A DNA stretch of 64,000 nucleotides. Origin: SIAQ01 sp964484265 (lineage in GTDB: Bacteria > Planctomycetota > Planctomycetia > Gemmatales > Gemmataceae). The stretch is taken from positions 1 to 64,000 of the forward strand of contig CAZAFH010000014.1 of assembly GCA_964484265.1 (NCBI GenBank). The letters run 5' to 3'. Both the position numbers and the translations under genes were made by a program. The notes under the pieces were generated by a model. That model was not told where the DNA came from. It did not search any database and saw only the letters and a program-made list of their open reading frames with translations. Numbering within the stretch: the stretch's first letter is position 1; each line of letters opens with the position of its first letter. Of the stretch, positions 53,501-64,000 are shown piece by piece.

Positions 53501-54657
53501 TACCCGCGAGCAAGGCCAACGCCGGTAATACAAAGCTCGCCCTGTTCTCCAACCGCGACTTCGTTGAGATTCTCATCAAGCACATGCGCCTGCAAGCCAG
53601 GCACAGGACGGCCGATCGTAATCGCATCGCCTGGCTTGATTCGTCCTCGCAACGCGGTGACGGTCGTTTCGGTCGGGCCATAATCATTGATCAGGGTTCG
53701 GCCTTTAGCCCAGCGTTCGGCGACATCGGGCGTCAGCGCCTCGCCGCCAGGATGCAGCAAGCGGAGATCGGGCAGTTCCACATCGGGCCTTTCGCAACCC
53801 GTGGCACGCAGCAGCGTGGGCGGCGGGCAGAACATCGTCACGCGTTCACGTCGCAGCCAGGCGATGAGGTCCGGGCCAAGACGCGTGGTCTCGTCATCCA
53901 TGACGACGAGCGTGGCGCCCGACGCCAGTGCGAACCAGGTTTCCTCGACGGAGGAATCGTAGGCGTTGGACGAATTCTGGGCGACGCGATCGCGCGGCGT
54001 CACGCCCAGCGTATCGAGATCGCCCTGCACCAGATTGACGATGCCGCGATGCTCGATCATGACGCCCTTGGGTCGGCCCGTCGTGCCCGAGGTGTAGATG
54101 AGATACGCGAGGCTGCTCGGCTTGAGCCAGGGAGCGGCTTCGAGCGGGACGGTCGTGCCATCGTCGTCGGCATCCCAGGCAAGGACGTCCAGGAAATATT
54201 CGAGGTCAGCACGAATTGAGCGGATGCGCGTCAGGCCGGCTTCGTTCGAAAGAACCGCGATCGGTTTTGCGTCGTTGAGAATGTGCCGAATCTGTTCATC
54301 GGGAAACGCCGGGTCGATACAGGTGTAGGCCGCCCCGGCCTTCAGGACGCCCAGTTGGGCGAGATAAACATGCTCCGAGTCGCGCGGCAAGCAGATCGCA
54401 ATGACGCATTCGCCCGCGACAAAATCGCGCAGCTCGCCGGCCAGCTTGTCGCTTCTCCGATCCAGCTCGCCGTAGGAGAGTTCCCGCCGGGCGGCGCGCG
54501 TGGACGAGGGCGGCGTCTCGATGGCGATCTGCTCCGGGCGCCGGCGAGCGACGTCCGTGAGGAACTCATGCAAGAAAAACCGCTCGCGCGCCATCGCGGC
54601 GCGCTCCTTCTTGCCGATGGCGAATTGTTTGCTCGATGGGGTCAGGAGAGAGGTCAT
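50590..54657 (-). CDS. Pls/PosA-type non-ribosomal peptide synthetase
   Basis: The 1,355-residue protein has an adenylation domain (about residues 25-530: LIYTSGTTGRPKGVMIEHRG, NDYGPTETTVTALRG, YRTGDLVHRDSDGRYHCHGR, SGKLNRRALP), a carrier domain (about 545-620: FHALAGDSLLAAQLISRL with the phosphopantetheine Ser), and then membrane helices alternating with left-handed-helix acyltransferase-like parts (IGQRVHIHRGVNLTQGGWDL, LGNNTYFGNNALIAGG, GSKIGRNVALGN). This is the architecture of Pls, which makes epsilon-poly-lysine in Streptomyces, and of PosA. The residue used here cannot be read reliably. The ABC-2 permease downstream may export the product. Confidence 0.9.
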   Translation of the reverse strand: MTSLLTPSSKQFAIGKKERAAMARERFFLHEFLTDVARRRPEQIAIETPPSSTRAARRELSYGELDRRSDKLAGELRDFVAGECVIAICLPRDSEHVYLAQLGVLKAGAAYTCIDPAFPDEQIRHILNDAKPIAVLSNEAGLTRIRSIRADLEYFLDVLAWDADDDGTTVPLEAAPWLKPSSLAYLIYTSGTTGRPKGVMIEHRGIVNLVQGDLDTLGVTPRDRVAQNSSNAYDSSVEETWFALASGATLVVMDDETTRLGPDLIAWLRRERVTMFCPPPTLLRATGCERPDVELPDLRLLHPGGEALTPDVAERWAKGRTLINDYGPTETTVTALRGRIKPGDAITIGRPVPGLQAHVLDENLNEVAVGEQGELCITGVGLARGYMNDPEMTARKFPIHPKLGRIYRTGDLVHRDSDGRYHCHGRIDSQVKIRGYRIELEAIETRLAECAGVRAAACHVQGEGTQKRIVAFIVAENSGQPPCFDSLKAEVRQRLPEYMVPSQLALIDTLPTTVSGKLNRRALPTLELHVHEKTEAITLPRDALEAKIAAAFCATLQLHEACSVTDDFFHALAGDSLLAAQLISRLRDDRQTASLTVRDVYDARTVAELAKRVPNTESMAHTPRNTPRPVGRPILATAVQTAWLLTGLFLAAPLVYGIGFHLLPWLAESLGMVAFLLLSVFFYSAGFAGYTMLALGLTVAVKKVLIGKYTPTRQPIWGSFYVRNWMVQKTAALVPWGMLEGTPFHAAALRMLGAKIGQRVHIHRGVNLTQGGWDLLDIGDDVTLSQDASLLLVDLEDGQIVVGPITVGNGCTLDVRAGLADHTCMEANSYLTALSFLPRNSVIPEGERWDGIPASKAGLAPARATPSAENQAISPLAYTIALAAARSALGLFEAIPAVGLMLAFALIVGLDMESAADWIFNPALHLSEFLLGLFMLLLIVPGSLVFRAIAMRLLGKVEPGVVDRWSLAYLRVWLKSEIVEGVNHWLSGSLMWHTWLRAAGMKLGKGSELMTIIDTVPELVTVGTDSFLADGIYLGGPRLHRGAVTLAPVVLGNNTYFGNNALIAGGQTIPDGVLLGVNTIVDDAKVAPGTSWFGHPPFELPNREVIEAERCVTHTPPWLRYANRVFWEQLRFALPLLPIFLAMGWFSLLALAEEHVSTGVLVFGIVPVLDLGVIACLCLFGMALKWALLGRVKPNTHPLWSCWCYRWEFHFMAWDLFSAGPLSILEGTLWLNWFMRGMGSKIGRNVALGNGFAHQIDHDMFTFEDGATVTCQFQAHTFEDRVLKIDYVWVRKDATAGNAAVLLYGADIGERAWVLPHSVVMKHERLLPDSDYAGAPTKLVQNEAAMPAVAVVSAA

Positions 54658-54705
54658 GGTCAATCCGTTATTCCGGTTTTCTCATTGCCGGAGTTTTTTT
54701 GTTGG

Positions 54706-55596
54706 CTAATTACCAATCCTGTGGTGCTTCTTTTTGTGCCCGCCTTTCATGATGCGATGGATCGCCTTACGCGGCGGGCTGGGGTTGTTTGTGAGAATCG
54801 TTTCGAGTTTCTTCATGCGTATGGCGCCGCCGAGCTTGGCGTGCTCGAATTTTTTCTTTCCTTCCTTGGAAGAAATCTCACAGGTGACCGCGCGCTCGAA
54901 GGTGGCATCGATTCCGACTTCAAAGCGTTCGAGCGCGTCGGCGAGCTTGGCCGCCTTGGTCCCGTCTTGGGCTTGCGTGGCGACATCGAGGCGCGCGACG
55001 AAGTGGTCGGCGAGTTGGTTCATGCGGTCAAATTCGGCCACAGGATCGTTGCTCTGTTTGAGCCATATGCCGTTCTCGAATAGCTTCTGCGCCAGAGCAC
55101 GATCCTCGGTTGCGAGCTTCGCGCTGGCCAACGTCTCCCGAATCGCCTCGGCTTGATCCTGATAGATCCGGTCGCGATCCTTCGAGGTCTCCGCACGCGT
55201 CAACTCGACATTCCAATCAACAAGCCGATCGACGACATCCGTCGACGCTTGCGAGGCCGGCTGCGTAACAATAACCGCGAAGGCGATTGCCACGGCGAAA
55301 AACGTGACCGCGGCCGACAAGCGCCAGGCGTTCCACCGGCTTGCTTTTCGCGGGCTGGGTACCGAGGGCGGCGCGACCGTTGACGGAATCGCGGCGTGAT
55401 CGTCCGCGATGCTTGCCGGCGCGGTTCGGCCGGCACGCCATTGCAACAACGCATGCAGCTTCATGCATTCGAGGTATTCACCTTGAAACTCGGGATGATC
55501 CGCGAGAAGCGTGCAGAGCCGATCGCTCTGGAGCGCGTCGTTCGAGCCGTCGAGGAGATTGCTCAGGAGTTGTTCGAATTCGGTGCGTTCATTCAT
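54706..55596 (-). CDS. Membrane partner (putative anti-sigma factor) of ECF sigma
   Basis: The ATG at 55596 (complement) follows GGAGG by 6 nt and overlaps the sigma stop by one base (TGATG). The 296-residue protein has a short N-terminal cytoplasmic part (MNERTEFEQLLSNLLDGSND, EYLECMKLHALLQWRAG), one membrane helix (about residues 98-117: AVTFFAVAIAFAVIV) and a helical periplasmic part with a Lys/His-rich tail. The layout is that of anti-sigma or FecR-like regulators next to sigma genes, but a zinc HxxxCxxC motif is not seen. Confidence 0.78.
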   Translation of the reverse strand: MNERTEFEQLLSNLLDGSNDALQSDRLCTLLADHPEFQGEYLECMKLHALLQWRAGRTAPASIADDHAAIPSTVAPPSVPSPRKASRWNAWRLSAAVTFFAVAIAFAVIVTQPASQASTDVVDRLVDWNVELTRAETSKDRDRIYQDQAEAIRETLASAKLATEDRALAQKLFENGIWLKQSNDPVAEFDRMNQLADHFVARLDVATQAQDGTKAAKLADALERFEVGIDATFERAVTCEISSKEGKKKFEHAKLGGAIRMKKLETILTNNPSPPRKAIHRIMKGGHKKKHHRIGN

Positions 55597-56138
55597 CACA
55601 ATCCTCCTTCCGCAGCCAGGGTTTTCTGCATGCATTCCAGGAGCGCCTTGCGGATGCGGAACAGTGTAACCGAGATGACGTTCTCGGTCTGTCCGGCGGC
55701 GAGCGCGATTTCGTGGACCGCTTCCCCACGCTGATAACGTGCATCCATCAAACGACGCCATTCCGTCGACAGCTTCTGATAACATGCCTCGAGCGCATCC
55801 AGTTGTCGGCTTTGCGCTGGCGCGGCAACGGTGAGTGTGTCGGCCATCCGATCGAACAAAGCCTCGCTGAGCACGAGCCGATCGCGCGACTGTTTCTTCC
55901 GCCAGGCCTGAACCTGGAATCGTGCAAACGCTATCGCCCAGGGCAAGAACGGGCGCGCGGCATCGTAATCGGCCCATTTTTCCAGGAGAACCACGTTGGT
56001 CTCCTGCAAAATGTCCTGTGCGCTTTCCGTTCCACCCAATAATGCCGCGATCGAGGCGTAAAGGGCACTTTGATTCCCGGTGAGCAGCAACAAAAACTCA
56101 GGCGATGGTGCCAGGCGGGAGGGGTTGGCAGCGTCCAT
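55596..56138 (-). CDS. ECF-type RNA polymerase sigma factor (second)
   Basis: The 180-residue protein has region 2 (SAQDILQETNVVLLEKWADY, then RPFLPWAIAFARFQVQAW) and region 4 (AYPQ-type LSTEWRRLMDARYQRGEAVH, ENVISVTLFRIRKALLEC). DAANPSRLAPSPEFLLLLTG at the N-terminus is typical of planctomycete ECF groups. Translationally coupled to the membrane partner downstream, which probably holds it inactive until an envelope signal. Confidence 0.88.
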   Translation of the reverse strand: MDAANPSRLAPSPEFLLLLTGNQSALYASIAALLGGTESAQDILQETNVVLLEKWADYDAARPFLPWAIAFARFQVQAWRKKQSRDRLVLSEALFDRMADTLTVAAPAQSRQLDALEACYQKLSTEWRRLMDARYQRGEAVHEIALAAGQTENVISVTLFRIRKALLECMQKTLAAEGGL

Positions 56139-56648
56139 GGCGTGCGTGGTACATCCTCTCAGGCGAGCGTTACATTAGATTAGCGGAAGTGAACCCAAAT
56201 CTTACATGGGTTGCGAAAGATGAAGGTTATTTAACCAAATCCGATTTTTCTTTGTTTAGCGTTCGCCGAATGACATGCCGGCCATTGGCGTTGAGCAGAC
56301 ACGAAGTCAGCCTTGTCGCCTGTGCGTTCTGAATCGATTGCAGTGCCAACCTGCGCGGGCCAATTCTTGGAATGTAGGATTTTTCCTCAAGTCGCCGGGC
56401 CGAATGGGCGGGTCGCACGGAAGCTGCGCGGAAATCGTAATCGACGAGTTTAAGGAAAAAATTGCAATCCGCGATTTCCGCTGGTCCTGCCGTGGAAATC
56501 GTGCGACGACTTGCAATTTCGGCACATTCCTGTCGAGGTTGATTGGTCGGAATCTTTTTTATGTGGAATTATTCAAGTGTGTTGGCAACCATTCTCAACG
56601 GGTGAGAACCGGTCGCCCAACGGAACATTTCGAGAAGTGGATTAGGTC
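56139..56648. other. 510-base region without a supported gene
   Basis: This divergent spacer is A+T-rich around 56220-56260 and 56540-56580, where promoters are likely. Short frames on both strands lack ribosome sites and recognisable sequence. Nothing else is visible. Confidence 0.45.
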
Positions 56649-57092
56649 ATGAAAAAGATTCTTATCGTTGGAGTGCTGGCGATCGGCATGCTCGCTTCTT
56701 CGCAGCAAGAAGCGTCGGCCTGGGTCAAATCGCAATTTGGCATCGGTCTGAACTGGAATTGGCAGTCGGGCGGCAACTCGCTGCTCTGGGGCGCGTGGCG
56801 CAACGGCCAGCCGGGTGGCCCCGAAGCGTTCGGCGGGCATCATCACGGCTATCCGCAATTCGGCATGCCGCCTGGATTCGCTCCCGGCGCCTACCAGCCG
56901 ACCCCGCAAGCCCTGCCGCCCCAAGGCTTCTTCCCGCAGCAAGGCCCGAATTTCTCACAACCGATGATGCCGTCGGCAGTCGTTCCGCAAGGAATCGAGC
57001 CGGCCGTGTCTTACCAGGGCTCGCCGTTCCAGTTCGCGAACTACCCGCGTCCGGTGTACTACTACTACATGCCTTCCTACTACGGTCAATAA
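56649..57092 (+). CDS. Small secreted Gly/Pro/Tyr-rich protein
   Basis: The 147-residue product has a signal peptide (MKKILIVGVLAIGMLASSQQ, cleaved near EASA) and then a low-complexity chain rich in Gly, Pro, Gln and Tyr with GLNWNWQSGGNSLLWGAW, GGHHHGYPQFGMPPGFAPG and a terminal RPVYYYYMPSYYGQ. Such proteins are common in planctomycetes, probably envelope or matrix parts; function unknown. A strong terminator follows 33 nt after the stop. Confidence 0.75.
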   Translation: MKKILIVGVLAIGMLASSQQEASAWVKSQFGIGLNWNWQSGGNSLLWGAWRNGQPGGPEAFGGHHHGYPQFGMPPGFAPGAYQPTPQALPPQGFFPQQGPNFSQPMMPSAVVPQGIEPAVSYQGSPFQFANYPRPVYYYYMPSYYGQ

Positions 57093-57124
57093 GTTGAAAG
57101 CTCCGCTTCGGTTCTCTATGGGTC

Positions 57125-57162
57125 GCAAGGCCGAACTGTGTGGTTCGGCCTTGCATTTTTTT
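57125..57162 (+). terminator. Strong rho-independent terminator
   Basis: GCAAGGCCGAAC (57125-57136) and GTTCGGCCTTGC (57143-57154) give a perfect 12-bp stem with a 6-nt loop, followed by ATTTTTTT. Ends the small secreted protein gene. Confidence 0.88.
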
Positions 57163-57167
57163 GCGCG

Positions 57168-57527
57168 TTACACATCTTCCACGACGGTGGTCGCTCGTCG
57201 GCGATTCCGGAACCGGGCAGGCCAATAAAAGCCCTTCACGCCTCCACCACCTCCGAGCAAACGGTAGACAATCAACAGCAGCGTGGTTCCGCCGAGCGCG
57301 ACGACGAATCCGAGAAAGCTGATCGGCTTGACCTGTGCGCCCTGAACGAAGAACGACAGCAAAGCCGCCCCGATGACGGTGCCGATCACGCCGAGGACAA
57401 CCGTCGCGAAAGCGCCGCCGCCGTCCTTGCCAGGCAACACCGCCTTGGCGAGAAGCCCGACGAGCGTGCCGAATCCGATCCACTCCAGGAAATAGTGCAT
57501 CCATTGCGAAATCAGTTCAAAGTCCAT
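57168..57527 (-). CDS. GlsB/YeaQ/YmgE-family membrane protein
   Basis: The 119-residue protein (ATG at 57527, complement) has IGFGTLVGLLAKAVLPGKDG, TVVLGVIGTVIGAALLSFFV and FLGFVVALGGTTLLLIVYRL: three glycine-rich membrane segments, the pattern of the transglycosylase-associated (PF04226) stress proteins. Role unclear; often induced under envelope stress. The tail is basic (RFRNRRRATTVVEDV). Confidence 0.82.
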   Translation of the reverse strand: MDFELISQWMHYFLEWIGFGTLVGLLAKAVLPGKDGGGAFATVVLGVIGTVIGAALLSFFVQGAQVKPISFLGFVVALGGTTLLLIVYRLLGGGGGVKGFYWPARFRNRRRATTVVEDV

Positions 57528-57629
57528 GATTGGATTCCCTTTCAATCTTACCCGATCGCCCCACTTTAATGATCGTCCCGCTTAGGCCGATTACACCGAA
57601 TACTCCGCACCGTTTCCCCTAGATCGGCA

Positions 57630-57830
57630 ATGACGGTGGTCAATGTTGAGTCGAATTGCAAGAGGCGGGCGATCAACAACAGACGCGAAATGAAGGGTTG
57701 GCGCGATAAGAAAACTTTGGTATACGCCCCAGAATACGAGGACTGCGCCCGCATCGCCCGCGCCAACCAGGTTTCGCTGCACGCGGTGTACGAGGCGGCG
57801 CGGGCGAAGTGCGGTGAGATGGGAAGGTGA
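57630..57830 (+). pseudogene. C-terminal remnant of larC
   Basis: The 66-codon frame contains KTLVYAPEYEDCARIARANQ then VSLHAVYEAARAKCGE, which matches the C-terminal end of LarC, the nickel-pincer cofactor synthesis protein (normally about 400 residues). The rest of LarC is missing upstream, so this looks like a decayed gene end. It could still be expressed as a short protein. Confidence 0.55.
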
Positions 57831-57833
57831 TTG

Positions 57834-58477
57834 ATGCGAATCGTGGCACTTTTCATGTGCGTGTTGTCTGTCGGCTCCACCGGCTGCGTTGGCTGGCCTG
57901 CTCCGACGCCCGTGGAATTTTTGTCTTCTAATGTTCTTGAAAATGAGAACAAGGAAAGGAAAAGGCAGGATGAAATTCAAATAGTTGCCATTTCGACGAA
58001 ACCGAATGGAGCCACAACTAGATTTGAATACACCTTCAGGAAGAGTGGGGAAAATATTGGGCGCTTGTACGATATTGATTCGTCCTTGGAAAATGGAGAG
58101 CCTCTGATACTGGAATTTACCGCCGAAATTCACGACGAATGCTTGGCCCACCCCAGGATTCGAAGTTCTTTCAGCTAAAATCGAATGAGCCGCGTTGGGT
58201 TACCTTCGCCAGAGCCCAAAAACCAGTCACAAGTATTGAAGTCCATTTCCGCGATCAAGAGCATGTCGTGAAACAGTACGCCAATATGGAGGTGGAGGAG
58301 GGGTACACTAAATTCCAGCGATTCCTTGACGATGTACGGCACCACCGAGCCGTCAGAGCGTCGATGGTTGTAATCACTCCAATTAACAATAAACGCAATC
58401 TCGATAGCTTGGGCCTGACTCCAGCGGGACCGTCGTCTCCCGAGATCAAGACGCCCGTCCGCAATAACCGAGATTGA
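57834..58477 (+). pseudogene. Putative lipoprotein gene with a frameshift
   Basis: A frame from 57834 begins MRIVALFMCVLSVGSTGCVG, a lipoprotein signal with Cys at residue 18, and runs to a stop at 58178. The downstream frame (58139-58477) continues with sense-like sequence (MLGPPQDSKFFQLKSNEPRW then VTFARAQKPVTSIEVHFRDQ). The codon pattern shifts near 58140, as a single-base change would cause. Alternatively these are two overlapping genes. Family unknown. Confidence 0.45.
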
Positions 58478-58517
58478 GCGTGGCCAATCGCACCCGTCCG
58501 CCTGGCAATTGCAAGGC

Positions 58518-58546
58518 TTGGAGCGACGCTTCATTCGTGATAAGAT
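58518..58546 (+). promoter_or_regulatory. Promoter-like element (copy 1 of a 20-bp repeat)
   Basis: TTGGAG (58518-58523), 17-nt spacer and TAAGAT (58541-58546). The bases GCTTCATTCGTGATAAGATA (58528-58547) are repeated exactly at 58922-58941. Confidence 0.45.
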
Positions 58547-58636
58547 ATTAGCGCGGAATCTCTAGCGCTGGTCCTCACATTCGGTAACGAATCCAGCAGG
58601 GCGATTGCTTCCCACCTGATGAAGGAAACAACACCG

Positions 58637-58888
58637 ATGACTCGCGAAAACTTCGAGCAAACTCTGGAAACGCTGATGTCGCGGCAGCCATTCATGCCGT
58701 TTGTCGTCGAATTGCACGGTGGCGAGCGATTCGAGATCGATCACCCTCGCGCCATGGCCTGGGGCGAAGGCCAGGCGGCGGCGTTTATCGGTCCCGGCGC
58801 CATGTTGCGCATCTTCGACAATGAGAGCGTGTTGCAGTTCATCAACTCGCCCGCACATGCCATTCGACCTCGCAAACCGCGAAAGTAG
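58637..58888 (+). CDS. Small orphan protein (MTRENFEQ type)
   Basis: The 83-residue product has PFMPFVVELHGGERFEIDHP followed by RAMAWGEGQAAAFIGPG and a closing FDNESVLQF. This beta-rich small family occurs in many planctomycetes with unknown function. AAGGA about 11 nt before this ATG is the only ribosome site; an ATG six codons earlier has none. Confidence 0.65.
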   Translation: MTRENFEQTLETLMSRQPFMPFVVELHGGERFEIDHPRAMAWGEGQAAAFIGPGAMLRIFDNESVLQFINSPAHAIRPRKPRK

Positions 58889-58910
58889 CGTGCGAGCTTA
58901 CAGTCCGGCG

Positions 58911-58940
58911 CTGACCGCAATGCTTCATTCGTGATAAGAT
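58911..58940 (+). promoter_or_regulatory. Promoter-like element (copy 2 of a 20-bp repeat)
   Basis: CTGACC (58911-58916), 18-nt spacer and TAAGAT (58935-58940), 50 nt before the ATG at 58991. Shares 20 identical bases with 58528-58547. Confidence 0.45.
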
Positions 58941-58990
58941 ACGTATGAGCCGATTCCGGCCTACGCCGGCTTTTGCATCGGAGAATCGAA

Positions 58991-59338
58991 ATGGCCATCA
59001 AGCGTCCGACTACAACCAAAAAAAACGCGAAACCGAAGCAAAGCTCAAACGGAACCAATTCTTGGCGGCCCTACTTGAGCAGCTACGATGATGCCGACCT
59101 GCGCGTACTCGGCTTCAAATCCATCAACGATGCCTACACCGCTCTCGACATGGTTTGGAAAGGTTCGCTGCGCGGCGTGCCGTTTGGCATTCCAGGATAC
59201 AATTCGCTGGTTGTCCCCAAGGATGCCGTGAAGTTCTTCACCGAGGCCGGGCTGCCGTTCGAAGAAACCAAGCTGTTGTTGCATGAGGAGCTCACGTCGC
59301 AAGAGCTGAATGAACTGCGCAAGCAATCGATTTATTAA
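58991..59338 (+). CDS. Small orphan protein, first of a pair before alaS
   Basis: GGAG lies 7 nt before the ATG. The 115-residue product has a basic N-terminus (MAIKRPTTTKKNAKPKQSS) and a soluble domain (DDADLRVLGFKSINDAYTAL, GVPFGIPGYNSLVVPKDAVK). Family unknown. The next gene starts 20 nt downstream, so the two form a unit with toxin-antitoxin size, though no known motif supports that role. Confidence 0.62.
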   Translation: MAIKRPTTTKKNAKPKQSSNGTNSWRPYLSSYDDADLRVLGFKSINDAYTALDMVWKGSLRGVPFGIPGYNSLVVPKDAVKFFTEAGLPFEETKLLLHEELTSQELNELRKQSIY

Positions 59339-59358
59339 GCCCGCATGGAGGGAGTTTC

Positions 59359-59763
59359 GTGTCGACCAGCGTGGAGAAACCCAGCAATGACTACGAGGAG
59401 CGATCGCGCGTCTTCTGTCATCTTCCGCTTAATCCCCGGAGCAACGAACATCGCAAAATTCTGGATCTGGTCAATTTTCTCGAAAGCCTGCGCACGAAAA
59501 ACGTCAACCTCAAAGGCTACACGAAGACCATCGAATTTCCGCCCGTCACGGAAGGGTTTTGGCGCGATTCCACGCGCAAGCACTTTCTGAAGGAAGACAT
59601 CGTTCTGTTCATGATTGACTTCGAACGCACGATCCGCGACAAGCAACTCTGGGCCACCATTGCCGAGATCAAGCATTTTCTCGAAGAAAGATATCTGTTC
59701 CATTCGGGAAAAGCGCAGGATGAGATTTGGGTTGTGGTGCACTCGATCTTTCGGCTCAAATGA
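59359..59763 (+). CDS. Small orphan protein, second of a pair before alaS
   Basis: GTG start with GGGAG just upstream. The 134-residue product contains HRKILDLVNFLESLRTKNVN, GFWRDSTRKHFLKEDIVLFM and DEIWVVVHSIFRLK. No known domain is recognised. It ends 48 nt before alaS and may be cotranscribed with it. Confidence 0.6.
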   Translation: MSTSVEKPSNDYEERSRVFCHLPLNPRSNEHRKILDLVNFLESLRTKNVNLKGYTKTIEFPPVTEGFWRDSTRKHFLKEDIVLFMIDFERTIRDKQLWATIAEIKHFLEERYLFHSGKAQDEIWVVVHSIFRLK

Positions 59764-59811
59764 TAATCCTTTCCGCTCCATACCGAAGTATTACTCCCGA
59801 GACAGTGATTT

Positions 59812-62955
<3,144 letters not shown>

Positions 62956-63003
62956 TCCCAATACCGTTCGTTGAAGCCCCTCCGTTCAATTATTTGGGAA
63001 GTG

Positions 63004-63082
63004 GCCGCAAGAAAACGCAAAAAAGCACAAAGGAAATACCCTTGGATAAGTCGTTTTCGCGTCTTTTGCGTTTTCTTGCGGC
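63004..63082. repeat. Perfect 19-bp inverted repeat between convergent genes
   Basis: GCCGCAAGAAAACGCAAAA (63004-63022) and its exact complement (63064-63082), located between the alaS stop and the Uma2 stop. It may terminate both transcripts. Confidence 0.75.
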
Positions 63083-63109
63083 TCATTTGAATTGCGATCG
63101 GTGTTGCGC

Positions 63110-63766
63110 CTAATCCGCGAAACGGATGCGATCGTAGATATCCGCCAAATTCAATGTGCATCCGATGGACGCAATCGTAAAACTCGCGTCCAAATCGGTG
63201 TAGATGCTTTCGGACCACGTGCCATCGTCGAGTCGATGAAAATGCTCGACCTGCGGCTTATCTTGCGCGACGAGGATGTAGTCGCTCAAGGTTGGATTCC
63301 ACGTTTTGAATCGCTCGAATTTCGTGCTGCGGTCGAACGCCTCCGTGGTTTCCGACAGCACTTCGAAGATTGCCTTGGGATTGATAACGACATCGCGTCG
63401 CTCATCATGGTATTCAGGCTCGCCGCAAATTACCACGATATCGGGGTACGAAAAGAAACCCGACACGTTGGCGTGCGTATTTGAAGCCGGGCCGCTGCGA
63501 ACCTTCGTGTCCTTCGTTCGCGCTCGGCACGGAGTTCGCTTCAACTGCGGGCCGAGAATGGTGGCCAAGTTAAATGATACGTCGCCATGCTCGGGAGACT
63601 CACCGGCCATCAGGAAGATTTCACCATCGAGATAGGTGTAACAATCCTGCGAAGCGCGATCGATTTCCAGATAGTCTGCAATCGTGTAGCGCGGCTGATG
63701 TTTGGGAACGGCTATTGGCCCGCCCAAGTTGAAATGAGAACTGAATGTCGGATACGCGGTCGGCAT
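63110..63766 (-). CDS. Uma2 family (DUF820) putative endonuclease (second copy)
   Basis: The 218-residue product parallels the protein at 244-900: YTIADYLEIDRASQDCYTYL, GFFSYPDIVVICGEPEYHDE, PKAIFEVLSETTEAFDRSTK followed by FERFKTWNPTLSDY, and a closing NLADIYDRIRFAD. Active-site Asp and Glu/Lys are in place. The identity to the first copy is moderate, so these are old paralogues. Function in the cell is not established. Confidence 0.88.
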   Translation of the reverse strand: MPTAYPTFSSHFNLGGPIAVPKHQPRYTIADYLEIDRASQDCYTYLDGEIFLMAGESPEHGDVSFNLATILGPQLKRTPCRARTKDTKVRSGPASNTHANVSGFFSYPDIVVICGEPEYHDERRDVVINPKAIFEVLSETTEAFDRSTKFERFKTWNPTLSDYILVAQDKPQVEHFHRLDDGTWSESIYTDLDASFTIASIGCTLNLADIYDRIRFAD

Positions 63767-63808
63767 GAGATGAATTATAACAGAATGTCCGCTGGTAAAG
63801 TGTCACAA

Positions 63809-63952
63809 TAACGAAACACCAAAATTCAAACAAAATCAAATCGATAATACTCAATCATCGAAACCGCTGAACTAACTCAGCGGAGCCGCTTATTGAGTAT
63901 TGTGCATTATGATTTGTTTGTGTTTTGGTGTTTCGTATTTGGTGCTTATCGC
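63809..63952. repeat. Long A+T-rich inverted repeat at window end
   Basis: AACGAAACACCAAAATTCAA and following bases to about 63855 are an imperfect reverse complement of about 63893-63950 (ATTGAGTATTG ... TTTGGTGTTTCGT), with an inner CCGCTGA/TCAGCGG hairpin. No gene is seen in 63767-64000 otherwise. Confidence 0.65.
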
Positions 63953-64000
63953 CTATGCATTCCACTCCCAGCCTTTGCGATACGCGGGACGGATGTACTG

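Overview
The window looks like chromosomal DNA of a planctomycete, most probably from the Gemmata lineage. Reasons: high G+C; secreted PQQ-type propellers; a sigma factor translationally coupled to a giant membrane Ser/Thr kinase with a C-terminal formylglycine-enzyme fold; a second sigma factor with a membrane partner; Uma2 nucleases; a methanopterin-linked C1 enzyme (Mch); and many small orphan proteins. The genus call is inference.

Layout. 0.2-9.4 kb: Uma2 nuclease, secreted propeller, secreted repeat protein, lipoprotein, zinc-ribbon WD40 protein, EboC-like TatD hydrolase and a HEPN protein with a small partner. 9.6-15.9 kb: sigma factor, 1,691-residue kinase/FGE fusion, a decayed fragment of the same kinase family and a tiny basic ORF. 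16-22 kb (minus): ATPase, HlyD adaptor and FtsX permease of one exporter type, with a cupin, an ATP-grasp enzyme and Mch lying between adaptor and permease. 22.5-32.7 kb: thioesterase, PepT, IlvN, FHA-GAF-PP2C phosphatase, Hsp70 and several small or secreted proteins.

32.8-37.5 kb is the most unusual stretch. Two overlapping genes for RlaP-type nucleotidyltransferases are followed by a 31-codon ORF, a rho-independent terminator and an array of 16 tRNA genes in 1.8 kb. No tRNA encodes CCA. Four adjacent tRNA-Leu genes lack the long variable arm, three tRNAs have C at position 33 and two have G at position 55. Two orphan genes follow the array. My reading is a reserve-tRNA/tRNA-repair module whose output may be controlled by attenuation; this is inference.

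37.7-50 kb: MFS transporter with a permuted mutarotase, MatC-like permease, BatA/vWA protein, intradiol dioxygenase, lipase, Kbl and a second propeller. 50-56 kb: Pls/PosA-type NRPS with an ABC-2 permease, then an ECF sigma factor with a membrane partner. 56-64 kb: small secreted and orphan proteins, a larC remnant, and alaS. alaS carries a Gln-rich insertion, a low-G+C internal segment and a 34-bp perfect palindrome inserted in frame. A second Uma2 gene ends the window.

Intergenic DNA is crowded with long near-perfect inverted repeats of several unrelated sequence families, some present more than once and one found inside alaS.
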